A stretch of 64,000 nucleotides of DNA from an uncultured Armatimonadota bacterium (lineage in GTDB: Bacteria; Armatimonadota; Fimbriimonadia; Fimbriimonadales; Fimbriimonadaceae). The DNA lies in contig CAIVDU010000039.1 of NCBI GenBank assembly GCA_903904815.1, positions 56,996-120,995 on the forward strand, given 5' to 3'. Both the position numbers and the translations under genes were made by a program. This document shows positions 16,778 through 25,471 of the stretch, in pieces. A model generated the notes under the pieces. The model ran no database searches. It saw only the letters and a list, made by a program, of their open reading frames with translations, and was not told the DNA's origin. Each line of letters begins with the position of its first letter. Within the stretch, counting starts at the first letter, position 1.

Positions 16778-19438
16778 ATGCGGTCTGAGCGTCCCGATCC
16801 CGACCAGTTACTGAAGCAGGTCTCTAAAGAAGACGCTCGTGAAACCAGAGGTTGCCTCAAGGTGTTCTTGGGAGCCTCTGCGGGAGTCGGAAAGACCTAC
16901 GCGATGCTCAGCGAAGCCCACGAGCAGCTAGCTCGTGGAGCCGATGTCGTCATCGGATACGTTGAGACACACGGCAGACGAGAGACTGAGTCGCTGGTCG
17001 AAGGCATTCCGCAACTGACTCTCAAGAAGATCGAATACAAAGGGGTCGTCCTCAAAGAGTTCGATCTTGATGGTGTGCTGAAGCGGCATCCCGAGTGGGT
17101 GATCGTCGACGAGTTGGCTCACACCAACGCTCCCGGAAGTAGGCATCCGAAGCGATGGCAGGATGTGGAAGAACTACTGGCGGCCGGTATCAACGTTTCC
17201 ACTGCCATCAATATTCAGCATATTGAGTCGCTCAACGACGTCGTCGCGCAAATTACCGGCGTTCTGGTGCGAGAGACCGTTCCGGACGCTCTCCTAGAAC
17301 GCGCTGACGAAGTCGAACTGATCGACATCCCTCCTGAGGAGTTGCGTCAACGCCTTCGAGAAGGGAAAGTTTACGTTCCCGAGAGGGTGGATCAGGCGCT
17401 CGATGGCTTCTTCAAGAAGGGGAACCTGCTGGCACTACGCGAGCTCGCGCTTCGACGCGCTGCCGACCGTGTCGAGGCCGAGATGCAGTCGTTTCGAGAT
17501 ACCAATAGCGGTATCTGGGCCACTCGGGAGCGGGTACTCGTTTGCATTGCTCCCAACCGATTGGGAGAGCGAGTCGTTCGAGCGGCGGCTCGTTTGGGCG
17601 CCGCTGCCCACGCCCAGCTATTCGCTTTGTATGTCGAAAGCGAGAGACAGCAGAATCGATCCGACGAGGACCAGGAGCGAGCTGAAGAGGCGTTGCGAAT
17701 GGCCGAGCGGTTGGGAATGGAGACGGCGAGACGGGCCGGCAGCGACATCGTGGGAGAAATCCTCGACTTTGCTCGGCTGAGAAACGTCACCTTGATCGTC
17801 GTTGGCAAGCCCATCAAAGCGCGCTGGCGAGAGGTCCTTCAGGGAAGCGTCGTCGATGAACTGGTGAGGCGTAGCGGTGACATCAGCGTTCACGTCTTGA
17901 CCGGAGCTAAGGATTCGGGCCAAACCGAGCGCAAGAGGCGCATTGAAGCGGCAAGCGTGCAGCCGAAGGAGATCGTTTGGTCAATCGCGGGGCCTGCTTT
18001 AGCAACCGCGATTGGCTACCCCATCCACTCGCTCTTGCCTCCCGAAAACGTCATTTCGATCTACCTGCTGGCGATCGCTTACGTGTCGTCGCGGACCGGG
18101 CCCCAAGCGACGGCCGGTAGCTGCCTTTTGAGCGTAGCCGCGTACGACTTTTTCTTTGTTGATCCGCGGTTCGCTTTCTCGGTCTCCGACTCCCGGTACC
18201 TTCCGACTTTTGGCGTCATGTTTTTGGTCGCTCTGCTGATCAGCAGTTTGACGCAGCGGCTCCGGCGTCACGCCGACTCGGCGAGTGCGAGAGAGCGGAG
18301 AACCTCCGCCCTCTATGACCTGAGCAAACAGCTCTCTCGCAGCCGCAATCGCGTGGAAATCGCGGAGGCGACGGCGCGGAAAATGCAGAGCGAGCTTAAC
18401 GTCGACGCGGCCGTCCTTTTGCCCGATGGAAAGGGAGGTCTCGATGTAACGGCGCGTTCGCGATCTCATTTCGAAAAAGACCGCAGGGAGTTTTCGGTAG
18501 CTCAGTGGTCGTTTGATAACGCAAAGCCAGCGGGTGCGGGCACCGACACCTTGCCGGGCGCCATCGGCACGTATTTTCCGTTGATCGCCGATCGGGGTGT
18601 GCTTGGGGTCCTGGCTTGCAAGTCGATCTATCACGACCAGAGTGTGGAATCGGGCCAGCACCCGCTTCTTCAAACCTTTGCCAACAGCATGTCGCTGGCG
18701 CTTGAGCGGGCTTCCCTTGCCAAAGAGACTCACGAAGCCAGGCTGACGGCGGAGTCTGAGAAGATTCGGAGTTCGCTTTTGAGCAGCGTGTCTCACGACA
18801 TCCGGACACCTTTGACGGCCATTACAGGCGCGGCAAGCGCCCTGATGGCCGAACAAGGTGACCGAGTTGAGCTAGCAAAAACGATCTACGAGCAGGCGCA
18901 ACGACTCAATGGACACGTGCGAAATCTGCTCGATATGACCCGGTTGGAAAGTGGTGCGCTTCAGCCGAAATTGGAGTGGCACAATCCAGAAGAGCTTGTG
19001 GGAAGTGCGATTCGTCGAGCGGAAGCGTCTCTAGCTTCACGGGAGGTCGGAATCGAGATCCAGCCCGATTTCCAGTTGGTGAAAGCAGACGGTATGTTGG
19101 TGGAGCAGGCGCTCGTGAATCTGTTGGAGAACGCGGGCCGGCACACGCCTCCGGGGAGCCCGATCGATGTTCGTGTCGTGAACGAGGGCGGTGCGATGAA
19201 GATTTACGTCATGGATCGGGGAGCGGGCGTCCCCTTAGCTGTCCGGCCCCATCTGTTTGAAAAGTTTACGCAGGAAAGGGTTCAAAGCGATGGATTTGGT
19301 CTCGGACTCGCCATCGCCAGTGCGGCGATGAAGGTTCAGGGTGGATCTGCCACCATGGAAGACAGACCCGGTGGCGGGTCGATGTTCATTCTGTCCCTGC
19401 CCATGATCGAACGTGCTCCAGAGGTACCTGTTGGCTAA
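16778..19438 (+). CDS. kdpD: Sensor histidine kinase KdpD
   Basis: This membrane sensor of the Kdp two-component system responds to K+ limitation or turgor and phosphorylates KdpE. The 886 residues run in the family order. First is an N-terminal KdpD domain with Walker A GASAGVGKTY (about residues 30-40), then a USP-like domain (VLVCIAPNRLGERVVRAA, about 250-370). A four-helix DUF4118 membrane module follows (about 395-495), then a GAF-like region (about 520-650), HisKA with the phosphorylated His near residue 673 in SSVSHDIRTPL, and an HATPase with FGLGLAIASAAM. kdpE overlaps its 3' end. The target operon kdpFABC lies about 7 kb downstream instead of adjacent. Confidence 0.97.
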   Translation: MRSERPDPDQLLKQVSKEDARETRGCLKVFLGASAGVGKTYAMLSEAHEQLARGADVVIGYVETHGRRETESLVEGIPQLTLKKIEYKGVVLKEFDLDGVLKRHPEWVIVDELAHTNAPGSRHPKRWQDVEELLAAGINVSTAINIQHIESLNDVVAQITGVLVRETVPDALLERADEVELIDIPPEELRQRLREGKVYVPERVDQALDGFFKKGNLLALRELALRRAADRVEAEMQSFRDTNSGIWATRERVLVCIAPNRLGERVVRAAARLGAAAHAQLFALYVESERQQNRSDEDQERAEEALRMAERLGMETARRAGSDIVGEILDFARLRNVTLIVVGKPIKARWREVLQGSVVDELVRRSGDISVHVLTGAKDSGQTERKRRIEAASVQPKEIVWSIAGPALATAIGYPIHSLLPPENVISIYLLAIAYVSSRTGPQATAGSCLLSVAAYDFFFVDPRFAFSVSDSRYLPTFGVMFLVALLISSLTQRLRRHADSASARERRTSALYDLSKQLSRSRNRVEIAEATARKMQSELNVDAAVLLPDGKGGLDVTARSRSHFEKDRREFSVAQWSFDNAKPAGAGTDTLPGAIGTYFPLIADRGVLGVLACKSIYHDQSVESGQHPLLQTFANSMSLALERASLAKETHEARLTAESEKIRSSLLSSVSHDIRTPLTAITGAASALMAEQGDRVELAKTIYEQAQRLNGHVRNLLDMTRLESGALQPKLEWHNPEELVGSAIRRAEASLASREVGIEIQPDFQLVKADGMLVEQALVNLLENAGRHTPPGSPIDVRVVNEGGAMKIYVMDRGAGVPLAVRPHLFEKFTQERVQSDGFGLGLAIASAAMKVQGGSATMEDRPGGGSMFILSLPMIERAPEVPVG

Positions 19439-20123
19439 AACCAAACTTTTAGTGATCGACGACGAGCTCGCCATTCGGCGATTCTTGCGCGCGAGTTTTC
19501 CGGGAGACATGTACGATCTCGAGGAGGCAATTACCGGCAAGGAAGGGCTCACAAAGGTCGCATCCGGGGTGCCCGACGTCGTTCTGCTTGACCTTGGCTT
19601 GCCCGACCTCGACGGCATCGAGGTGGCTCGTGAAATTAGAAGCTGGTCTCAGGTTCCGATTATCGTTTTGTCTGCCCGTCACCAAGAAAACGATAAGATT
19701 CGTGCCCTAGATGCGGGCGCCGACGACTATCTGACCAAGCCGTTCAGCGTCGGGGAACTCTTGGCTCGCGTCAGAGTAGCCCTAAGACACAGTCAGCGAA
19801 CCTCTCAGGACGTGCCTTCCGTGTTCGAATACGATGGATTGAAGGTCGATCTGGCTGCCCATCGCGTGTTCCGGAGCGGAGAAGAGGTTCATCTCACGCC
19901 GAACGAATACAATCTGCTTGCCGCTCTCGTTCGGCATGCGGGGAAAGTCGTCACCCATCGTCAATTGCTTCGAGAAGTTTGGGGTGAGGCTTATGCGGAT
20001 GAACTTCAGTATCTGAGAGTTTATGCCGGGCAACTTCGGCACAAACTCGAAGCAAATCCTGCTAAACCCAAACTGCTCCTCACGGAGCCGGGCGTCGGAT
20101 ACCGATTGCAGTCTGGCGACTAG
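19431..20123 (+). CDS. kdpE: Response regulator KdpE
   Basis: This OmpR/PhoB-family regulator activates kdpFABC. The receiver domain has the acidic pocket DD at residues 10-11 and the phosphoacceptor Asp54 in VVLLDLGLPD, with conserved LSAR and the KPF lysine. A winged-helix domain with LTPNEYNLLAAL and TEPGVGYRL follows. The TTG at 19431 gives an N-terminus (LAKTKLLVIDDE) that fits the family and follows GAGG at 19421. The frame extends to a GTG at 19413. Overlap with kdpD implies coupled translation. A decayed C-terminal copy lies at about 26485-26642. Confidence 0.95.
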   Translation: MAKTKLLVIDDELAIRRFLRASFPGDMYDLEEAITGKEGLTKVASGVPDVVLLDLGLPDLDGIEVAREIRSWSQVPIIVLSARHQENDKIRALDAGADDYLTKPFSVGELLARVRVALRHSQRTSQDVPSVFEYDGLKVDLAAHRVFRSGEEVHLTPNEYNLLAALVRHAGKVVTHRQLLREVWGEAYADELQYLRVYAGQLRHKLEANPAKPKLLLTEPGVGYRLQSGD

Positions 20124-20214
20124 GCGGTCGTTCTATCCTTACGGATTCTTGACCCGCCGATCCCCGATCTTGATGCGGCGCTTATGACTACCTTCCGTAC
20201 TCTGGAATGTAATC
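20124..20214 (+). promoter_or_regulatory. Repeated Kdp regulatory block, copy A (possible KdpE boxes)
   Basis: This block shares CCTTACGG, TCTTGATGCGGC(G/C)CTTAT and CCGTAC with 26643-26726, in the same order. CTT-type half-sites occur at 20138 (CTTACG), 20148 (CTTGAC), 20169 (CTTGAT) and 20181 (CTTATG). The spacings are 10, 21 and 12 bp, compatible with helical phasing for an OmpR-type dimer. It precedes a small one-TM ORF, as copy B does. KdpE binding is inferred, not shown. Confidence 0.5.
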
Positions 20215-20418
20215 ATGCAGGGTCTCCTAGAGCTATTGATCGCAACCGTCATTCTCGTTTGGGTGCTGGGCCCCCTCGCCCGATGGCAGTACGAGAACGA
20301 CCAAAAAAAAGCCACAGGAAACCGTCAGGTTGGCAACGATTCGGCCTCGAGTTGCGACTCCTTGCAAGACCCGTTGGCCTCCCATCCGTTTTATCGGCCG
20401 GTCAAGACACGCCGCTAA
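20215..20418 (+). CDS. Small one-TM protein, paralogue of the ORF before kdpF
   Basis: This is a 67-residue protein with one N-terminal hydrophobic helix (LLELLIATVILVWVLGP) and a polar tail. It matches the 68-residue ORF at 26727-26933 in position, size and spacing: M1, G3, L4, W16 and P20 are identical and the hydrophobic profile is the same. Both follow a kdpE 3' end and the same regulatory block. It may be a Kdp-associated small protein or the leftover of a duplicated kdp 5' end. No known family is recognised. Confidence 0.55.
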   Translation: MQGLLELLIATVILVWVLGPLARWQYENDQKKATGNRQVGNDSASSCDSLQDPLASHPFYRPVKTRR

Positions 20419-20464
20419 TTTGCGCTAGACGAGAGACCACTGGTGTGTCTGGTAACGGATTTGC

Positions 20465-21079
20465 CTAACGAACTCTAGTGGCGCGCTGGTATGCAGCCGA
20501 CTCTAGCCGAGCGTAGTAGTTTTTTGTCCCACGACCGATTATTTCTGGCAACGGAGCCTTTCGAGTGACCAGTTTAGCGGTTTTCTCGTCGAGGACGGTG
20601 GCCCCGGCAAAGCCGACGATCAGTTGTGGCTTAGGTTCGTCGAGGACTCGACCGATGATCGAGGACGTTGGAACCGGACCAAACGTGCGGGAATCGACTG
20701 ATTCGTCTGAGTTGTCCCCGAGCACGTAAATCTTGCCGGCAGGAATTGTGGTGGCGCGCTGGGCGTAGTGGCGATTCGCGGCAACCGCAAGCAAGAAGTC
20801 GTTCCCAGGGGCAATCCACTGACCTCGGAACTTGAATTCCAAGATCCGGTCTCCCGGTACGAACGCAATTCGCTTCACGAGGGTCTCGCCGTCATGTTGA
20901 AACACGACGACGTCTCCATGACGAAGGGAAGGCACGACGCGTGAACTCAACACGAGATTGCCCGACTCAAACGTTGGACTCATCGAAGGTCCATGGATCA
21001 TTACCAACCGATATGGCTGGGCGAGGATGGCGCTCACAATCGCGACGCCGAGAACAACGAGACTAATCGGTCTCTTCAA
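20465..21079 (-). CDS. lepB: Signal peptidase I
   Basis: This membrane-bound serine protease removes signal peptides from exported proteins. The 204 residues contain one N-terminal TM helix (about 6-21), the catalytic Ser32 in HGPSMSPTF, the general-base Lys69 in LVKRIAFVPGD, and box E GDNSDESVDSRTFGPV. The start is TTG at 21079, supported by GGAG seven bases upstream. The short length and single TM fit the Gram-positive-like or secondary SipS type. It is the first gene of the segment interrupting the Kdp locus and may be one of several signal peptidases in the genome. Confidence 0.93.
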   Translation of the reverse strand: MKRPISLVVLGVAIVSAILAQPYRLVMIHGPSMSPTFESGNLVLSSRVVPSLRHGDVVVFQHDGETLVKRIAFVPGDRILEFKFRGQWIAPGNDFLLAVAANRHYAQRATTIPAGKIYVLGDNSDESVDSRTFGPVPTSSIIGRVLDEPKPQLIVGFAGATVLDEKTAKLVTRKAPLPEIIGRGTKNYYARLESAAYQRATRVR

Positions 21080-21264
21080 GGTGGAACTCCTTTAACAGGC
21101 AACCACCGCGTCGCTGTATGCCATTGAAGACGCCACAAGTCAGCGAACCGTTCGGCCTAAGAACTGCTTTTTGGGACGCTGTTAGAAAGGGCGCAAGAAT
21201 CTTTTGCACGAGAACTTTCTCAAAGGGCTTGCCTTTCGGCGGCACTTAATGAGAGGATGCACAC

Positions 21265-23235
21265 ATGCTTCTCGCCTTTGTGATAACGTTATCAGTTCTA
21301 GGCAACTCGCACGCCGAAGTGCAAATGGACCCGGCGGCGCCTTCTCAACTTGCTCCCATTGCCAGCGGCCCATTTTCGGTTTCCCTGGATTCCCTCAAAC
21401 AGAACCGATATCCCGACTGGTTCACCAAAGGGAAGTTGGGTATCTGGGCGCACTGGGGACCCCAGTCGGTTCCTATGGAGGGTGATTGGTACGCTCGGAA
21501 CCTCTACATTCAGGGTAGCGGTCAATACCAAGACCATCTGGCGAAGTATGGTCACCCGTCGTTAAAGGGCTACAAAGACATCATTCCGCTATGGAAGGCG
21601 GAGAAGTGGGACCCGGCTCGACTCATGGCCAAATACAAGAAGGCCGGCGCCCATTATTTCGTGAGCATGGGCGCCCACCATGACAATTTCGACCTCTGGA
21701 ATTCGACGTACCATCGATGGAACGCCACCAAGATGGGTCCCAAGCGGGATGTGGTGGGAACGTGGCAGAAGGAGGCCAAGAAGCTAGGACTGCACTTTGG
21801 CGTATCCGAACATCTTGGAGCGAGCTTCAACTGGTTTCAGGTGAGTCGAGGCTCGGACAAGACCGGGCCGAATGCCGGAGTGTCCTACGATGGGAACGAC
21901 CCCGCGTATGCCGATCTTTACCATCAAGCGAACCTGCCCGGAGACACCGGATGGTATACGACGGACCCGAGGTGGCATGCCGAGTGGTACCGCCGCGTAA
22001 AGGACCTTGTCGATCAATATCATCCGGACCTGCTGTACAGCGATGGCGGGATTCCTTTCGGCGCGGTCGGAGAGCAGTTGGTAGCTCACCTGTACAACTC
22101 AAGTATTGCCCTGCACCACGGCAAACAGGAGGCTGTGTACACCTGCAAACAAGCGAGCGAGGGTCGATGGGCGCAGGATGTCGAACGAGGTGTCCTCTCC
22201 TCGATTCAAAAGTATCCGTGGCAAACCGACACCTCAATCGGCGATTGGTTCTACAACAAACACTGGAAGTACCGGGGCGCCGACTGGGTCATCCATACCC
22301 TAGTCGATGTGGTGAGTAAGAACGGCAACCTCCTCATCAATGTCGTGCAGCGACCAGACGGCAGCATCGATCCTGAGGCCGACCAAGTGCTTGACGACAT
22401 GGCTGCGTGGATGACCGTCAACGGTGAATCGATCTTCGATACCCAGCCTTGGGTCGTTTACGGAGAGGGTCCTCAGCGTCCGAAGGGTGGCGCGTTCAAG
22501 GAAGATTTTGGGTTCACGGCGAAGGACGTTCGCTACACCCAAAAGGGCGACCACACGGTCTACGCGACGCTGATGGGCGCCCCGGACACTCGAGAGATCA
22601 CCTTGACGTCACTTTCGAAGGGCACTGGCGACGCGGCCGAAATTCGAGACGTGAAACTGCTGGGATCGAACGAGAAGGTCGGCTGGACGGTTGGGCCGGA
22701 AGGCCTTCACGTGACATTGCCGGCAGGCAATCTCTCCCCCATCGCGGTAGTGCTCAAGGTGACTGGTAAGAACCTCCGCGCGTTCAAGCCGATCGAGGTC
22801 CCCGCGGCTGCGCCAGCCGCCGTTGTTTCCGAGGGCGCTGGTGGGACCTACTCTTTGGGCGCCGATCTCGCGGCAACGCACGGTGATGGAATCAACACGG
22901 AGGTGCGGGGTGGACAGACCAACTTGGGCTTCTGGGATCACGCGGAGGACTTTGCCTCTTGGAGCGTGAACTTCACGACTCCGGGAGTCTATGAGATCTC
23001 TACATCGATTGCTTCTCCGAGTCCATCGTCTCAGTTTGTGGTGACGGTGGGCAACCAGAAGGTCAAGGGAACGGCGCCGACTACCGGTGACTGGGCCAAA
23101 TTCGAAGACCTTGTCGTGGGTTCGGTGCGGGTGACTCAGACCGGTAAGACCGAGGTTAGCGTCAAGCCTGCCGATCCGGCGACTTGGCACGCAATCAATA
23201 TGCGGGGATTGAAATTCCGCCGGACGGGCGGTTAG
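21265..23235 (+). CDS. Secreted GH29 alpha-L-fucosidase
   Basis: This enzyme hydrolyses terminal alpha-L-fucose from glycans outside the cytoplasm. The 656-residue precursor has a signal peptide (1-17). The GH29 core begins at WFTKGKLGIWAHWGPQSVP and includes GAHHDNFDLWNS and SEHLGASFNW; the likely nucleophile is Asp260 in LLYSDGGIPF. A DUF5077-like or CBM-like beta domain follows (about 525-656, AGGTYSLGADLAATHGDG, with a tail FRRTGG). A GAGGA ribosome binding site precedes the ATG. A 27-nt perfect hairpin lies just beyond the stop. Confidence 0.92.
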   Translation: MLLAFVITLSVLGNSHAEVQMDPAAPSQLAPIASGPFSVSLDSLKQNRYPDWFTKGKLGIWAHWGPQSVPMEGDWYARNLYIQGSGQYQDHLAKYGHPSLKGYKDIIPLWKAEKWDPARLMAKYKKAGAHYFVSMGAHHDNFDLWNSTYHRWNATKMGPKRDVVGTWQKEAKKLGLHFGVSEHLGASFNWFQVSRGSDKTGPNAGVSYDGNDPAYADLYHQANLPGDTGWYTTDPRWHAEWYRRVKDLVDQYHPDLLYSDGGIPFGAVGEQLVAHLYNSSIALHHGKQEAVYTCKQASEGRWAQDVERGVLSSIQKYPWQTDTSIGDWFYNKHWKYRGADWVIHTLVDVVSKNGNLLINVVQRPDGSIDPEADQVLDDMAAWMTVNGESIFDTQPWVVYGEGPQRPKGGAFKEDFGFTAKDVRYTQKGDHTVYATLMGAPDTREITLTSLSKGTGDAAEIRDVKLLGSNEKVGWTVGPEGLHVTLPAGNLSPIAVVLKVTGKNLRAFKPIEVPAAAPAAVVSEGAGGTYSLGADLAATHGDGINTEVRGGQTNLGFWDHAEDFASWSVNFTTPGVYEISTSIASPSPSSQFVVTVGNQKVKGTAPTTGDWAKFEDLVVGSVRVTQTGKTEVSVKPADPATWHAINMRGLKFRRTGG

Positions 23236-23242
23236 TTGCTTC

Positions 23243-23269
23243 GCCACGGATCCAGTTTGGATCCGTGGC
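23243..23269. terminator. Hairpin between convergent genes
   Basis: GCCACGGATCC, a 5-nt loop, then GGATCCGTGGC forms a perfect 11-bp stem just after the fucosidase stop. There is no T-run, so it is either a factor-assisted terminator or an mRNA 3'-end stabiliser. It lies between the convergent fucosidase and the unknown gene at 23323. Confidence 0.6.
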
Positions 23270-23322
23270 AGCGTTCAGTGTGGAGCGGAGGACGCCGAGT
23301 TCTTCGCCCCGATGAGCAGAGA

Positions 23323-24186
23323 TCACCTCGGGGTTGGGCAGGGGGCGATTTGAAGGATTGGGCGCGCCTCAGTCGCTACCCCCTGACTTAGAGTGTGAAC
23401 TGATTTGACGCCCAATGGCGTGAGGATCTTTGTTGGGTTTGGAAGTGGTAGTTTCGCCGTCACAAGGGTGGGCGGGGAGAATACTGAGTCGTCGATTTTG
23501 GCCGGATACTCGTAAGTCCGTCGCTCGATCGTCTCGCCATCTGCAGTCTGGACATCCCACTGCATGGGGAGCGATGTGCGGGAATCGACATAGCATTCGA
23601 CACGATATTTGTGGCCCTCCCTGACATAGAGGTCGGTCAGCATTCCGTCCTGGGTCTTGGCTACCCCCGACTTCATCCAGGTTCCCTTTTGGCTCTTCAT
23701 TCGAACATCCAAATCGTCCTCGGGAATCGGCGCTGATTGTGAGGCGAGGTAACCTGTCTTCAAGTCCGAATACCAGTAACTACGTTTACCGTCGTACCCG
23801 GCGGTCATTCCGCTGACCCGAGACGAGTTGTTGACGTCACGGAACTTTTTACCTTTGACCCACAATTCCTCAAGCAGGCGTGGTTCCCCATCTGTTAACT
23901 GGTAAGTAAGACGATGCCGGTTGGTTTGAGCCTCAAAGGTGTCGGCTATCCGTCCCAGTTCTGCCCGATTTGCGGTACGTGGACTTACCGTGCGAATCAG
24001 TCCCAGAGCGACGAACGGGATCGCGCACAGGACTCCCAACCATACGGTCTTCTGCACGGACCGTAGCGGACTCGCGTTGGATTTTCTCGGGGATCTCCCA
24101 TCCGATCGAAGCCTTTTAAACACCGCCTTAATGGTGGAGGCGGTAGCAGTTGACAGTTCTTCAGGGGTGGTTTCCGGTTCGCTCAT
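23323..24186 (-). CDS. Membrane-anchored LolA-like protein, unknown function
   Basis: The 287-residue product has a polar cytoplasmic N-terminus (about 45 residues) and one TM segment (VWLGVLCAIPFVALGLI, about 49-65). An extracytoplasmic beta-rich domain follows that reads like the LolA/LppX or outer-membrane lipoprotein-sorting fold: repeated strands such as RLTYQLTDGEPRLLEELWVKG, TAGYDGKRSYWYS, and SRTSLPMQWDVQTADGETIE. Single-pass proteins of this form often partner ECF sigma factors, but none is adjacent. The fold assignment is by pattern only. Confidence 0.6.
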   Translation of the reverse strand: MSEPETTPEELSTATASTIKAVFKRLRSDGRSPRKSNASPLRSVQKTVWLGVLCAIPFVALGLIRTVSPRTANRAELGRIADTFEAQTNRHRLTYQLTDGEPRLLEELWVKGKKFRDVNNSSRVSGMTAGYDGKRSYWYSDLKTGYLASQSAPIPEDDLDVRMKSQKGTWMKSGVAKTQDGMLTDLYVREGHKYRVECYVDSRTSLPMQWDVQTADGETIERRTYEYPAKIDDSVFSPPTLVTAKLPLPNPTKILTPLGVKSVHTLSQGVATEARPILQIAPCPTPR

Positions 24187-24302
24187 CGCATTCCCAACTG
24201 TTTCTCGAGAGGAGTACGATGCACAGATGTACTGGGGATGCGGTTCGGTTCACTTGGATGTTCCACTTGGCATGAAAATCCCCTGAGCTCGGGACCTAGG
24301 GC

Positions 24303-24983
24303 CTATCCTGGGGCGTCGACGTAAGGGCGTCGGTGACTCACGCTCAGGTCCCACCACGCTTTTGCGTCCGCTAAGTACTCTCGGCCGGTGTAGCTCATTT
24401 GCAGGAGCGGGAACTGGGTGAGGTTAGGTACCGCTAGGGCAACTGCATCGATGCCCATGCCCCGGGCGAGGTAGACGGCTCTCGGAGCGTGATACGCCTG
24501 GGTAACTAGGATCGCATGGCTAAATCCAAAAACGTTCTTGGCGCGATAGCAGGTGTCGTAGGTATCGCGGCCAGCAAAGTCAACGATGATATCGGCTTTG
24601 GGGACGTTGGCTTGCAGCGCATATCGGCGCATGGCCTCCGGTTCATTGTAATACCGGGTGCGGTTGTCGCCGCTCATCAGTAGCTTTCGAACCTTGCCTT
24701 GTCGATACAGAGCAATCGATCCATCCAGCCGGGCTCTCAGCACGCGGGAGGGCTTTCCGCCCTTCTGAAGGCCAGCACCAAATACAATGGCAACTGGAGC
24801 AGTGCTCACATCCGCCGAGTCGGAGAAGACGTACCCTCGCGTGGAAAGGTTGAAATACAACACGACCAGCACAAAAAACGTGAGGGGCATACCAACTATC
24901 ACGAGGGGCCACTTTCGCCGCTTTCCACGCGACACCTTACGAAGTTTGCGACGGTTAGCGGTTGCAGTCTGAGCGGTTGACAT
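24303..24983 (-). CDS. DUF218/SanA-like (YdcF family) membrane protein
   Basis: The 226-residue protein has a basic N-terminus, one TM helix (PLVIVGMPLTFFVLVVLYFN) and a DUF218 domain. Family motifs are APVAIVFGAGL, LMSGDNRTRYYNEPEAMRRYAL, DFAGRDTYDTCYRAK and ILVTQAYHAPRA. SanA-type proteins affect envelope barrier function and vancomycin sensitivity in enterobacteria; the reaction is unknown. It is transcribed toward the LolA-like gene, 116 bp apart, possibly as one unit. Confidence 0.88.
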   Translation of the reverse strand: MSTAQTATANRRKLRKVSRGKRRKWPLVIVGMPLTFFVLVVLYFNLSTRGYVFSDSADVSTAPVAIVFGAGLQKGGKPSRVLRARLDGSIALYRQGKVRKLLMSGDNRTRYYNEPEAMRRYALQANVPKADIIVDFAGRDTYDTCYRAKNVFGFSHAILVTQAYHAPRAVYLARGMGIDAVALAVPNLTQFPLLQMSYTGREYLADAKAWWDLSVSHRRPYVDAPG

Positions 24984-25094
24984 TTATCCCCGAAACACCA
25001 GTGGCTTCTGCTACAGATGTTAGCGGGAAATCGTTAGTTCATAGCGACGAATCCTAATATTCGCCGCAATGGACCTACTCTATCTGATTTAGAG

Positions 25095-25111
25095 GCATCT
25101 TTATAAGATGC
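25095..25111. promoter_or_regulatory. Putative PadR operator
   Basis: GCATCTT-tat-AAGATGC is a perfect 7-bp inverted repeat with a 3-bp spacer, 18 bp before the padR ATG. PadR repressors commonly control their own promoter through such palindromes, so autoregulation is likely. The half-site differs from the classical ATGT/ACAT motif. Confidence 0.55.
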
Positions 25112-25129
25112 ATTGTCGTATGATAGGTC

Positions 25130-25471
25130 ATGCGTTTGCAAACGGACATGAAGGCAGTGGTTCTGGGCGTGCTCGCTACGGGACCTCGGCACGGATATGC
25201 CATCGCGAAGGAGGTTCGTGAGCAGAGCGGCGGAATGCTGAAACTCGGCGAAGGTCAGCTCTATCCCACGCTTTACCACCTTGAAGAACAAGGTTGGGTG
25301 GTCGCGGAATGGGAAAACGAAGACTCGGATCAACCTCGACGCATCTATCGAATCACCGAGGACGGGCTAGCAGAACTCGCGGTCCGCGCCGAGCGATGGC
25401 ATCAGTTCACGGAAAGCGTGGCCAAGCTGATGCCGGCGCCCGTTTCAAAGCCGCAAGGAGGAAACGCATGA
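25130..25471 (+). CDS. PadR family transcriptional regulator
   Basis: This is a 113-residue winged-helix regulator. It starts MRLQTDMKAVVLGVLATGPRHGYAIAKEV and includes GEGQLYPTLYHLEEQGWV and RRIYRITEDGLAEL, which define the PadR domain. Its stop overlaps the next start (ATGA at 25468-25471), coupling it to a HAAS-like membrane protein. PadR-HAAS pairs are a recurring bacterial arrangement in which the membrane partner is thought to modulate signalling. A palindromic operator lies just upstream. Confidence 0.92.
   Translation: MRLQTDMKAVVLGVLATGPRHGYAIAKEVREQSGGMLKLGEGQLYPTLYHLEEQGWVVAEWENEDSDQPRRIYRITEDGLAELAVRAERWHQFTESVAKLMPAPVSKPQGGNA

Noticed and set aside
17999..18856. 285-codon minus-strand ORF inside kdpD
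   Set aside because: It is opposite conserved KdpD domains and has no family features.
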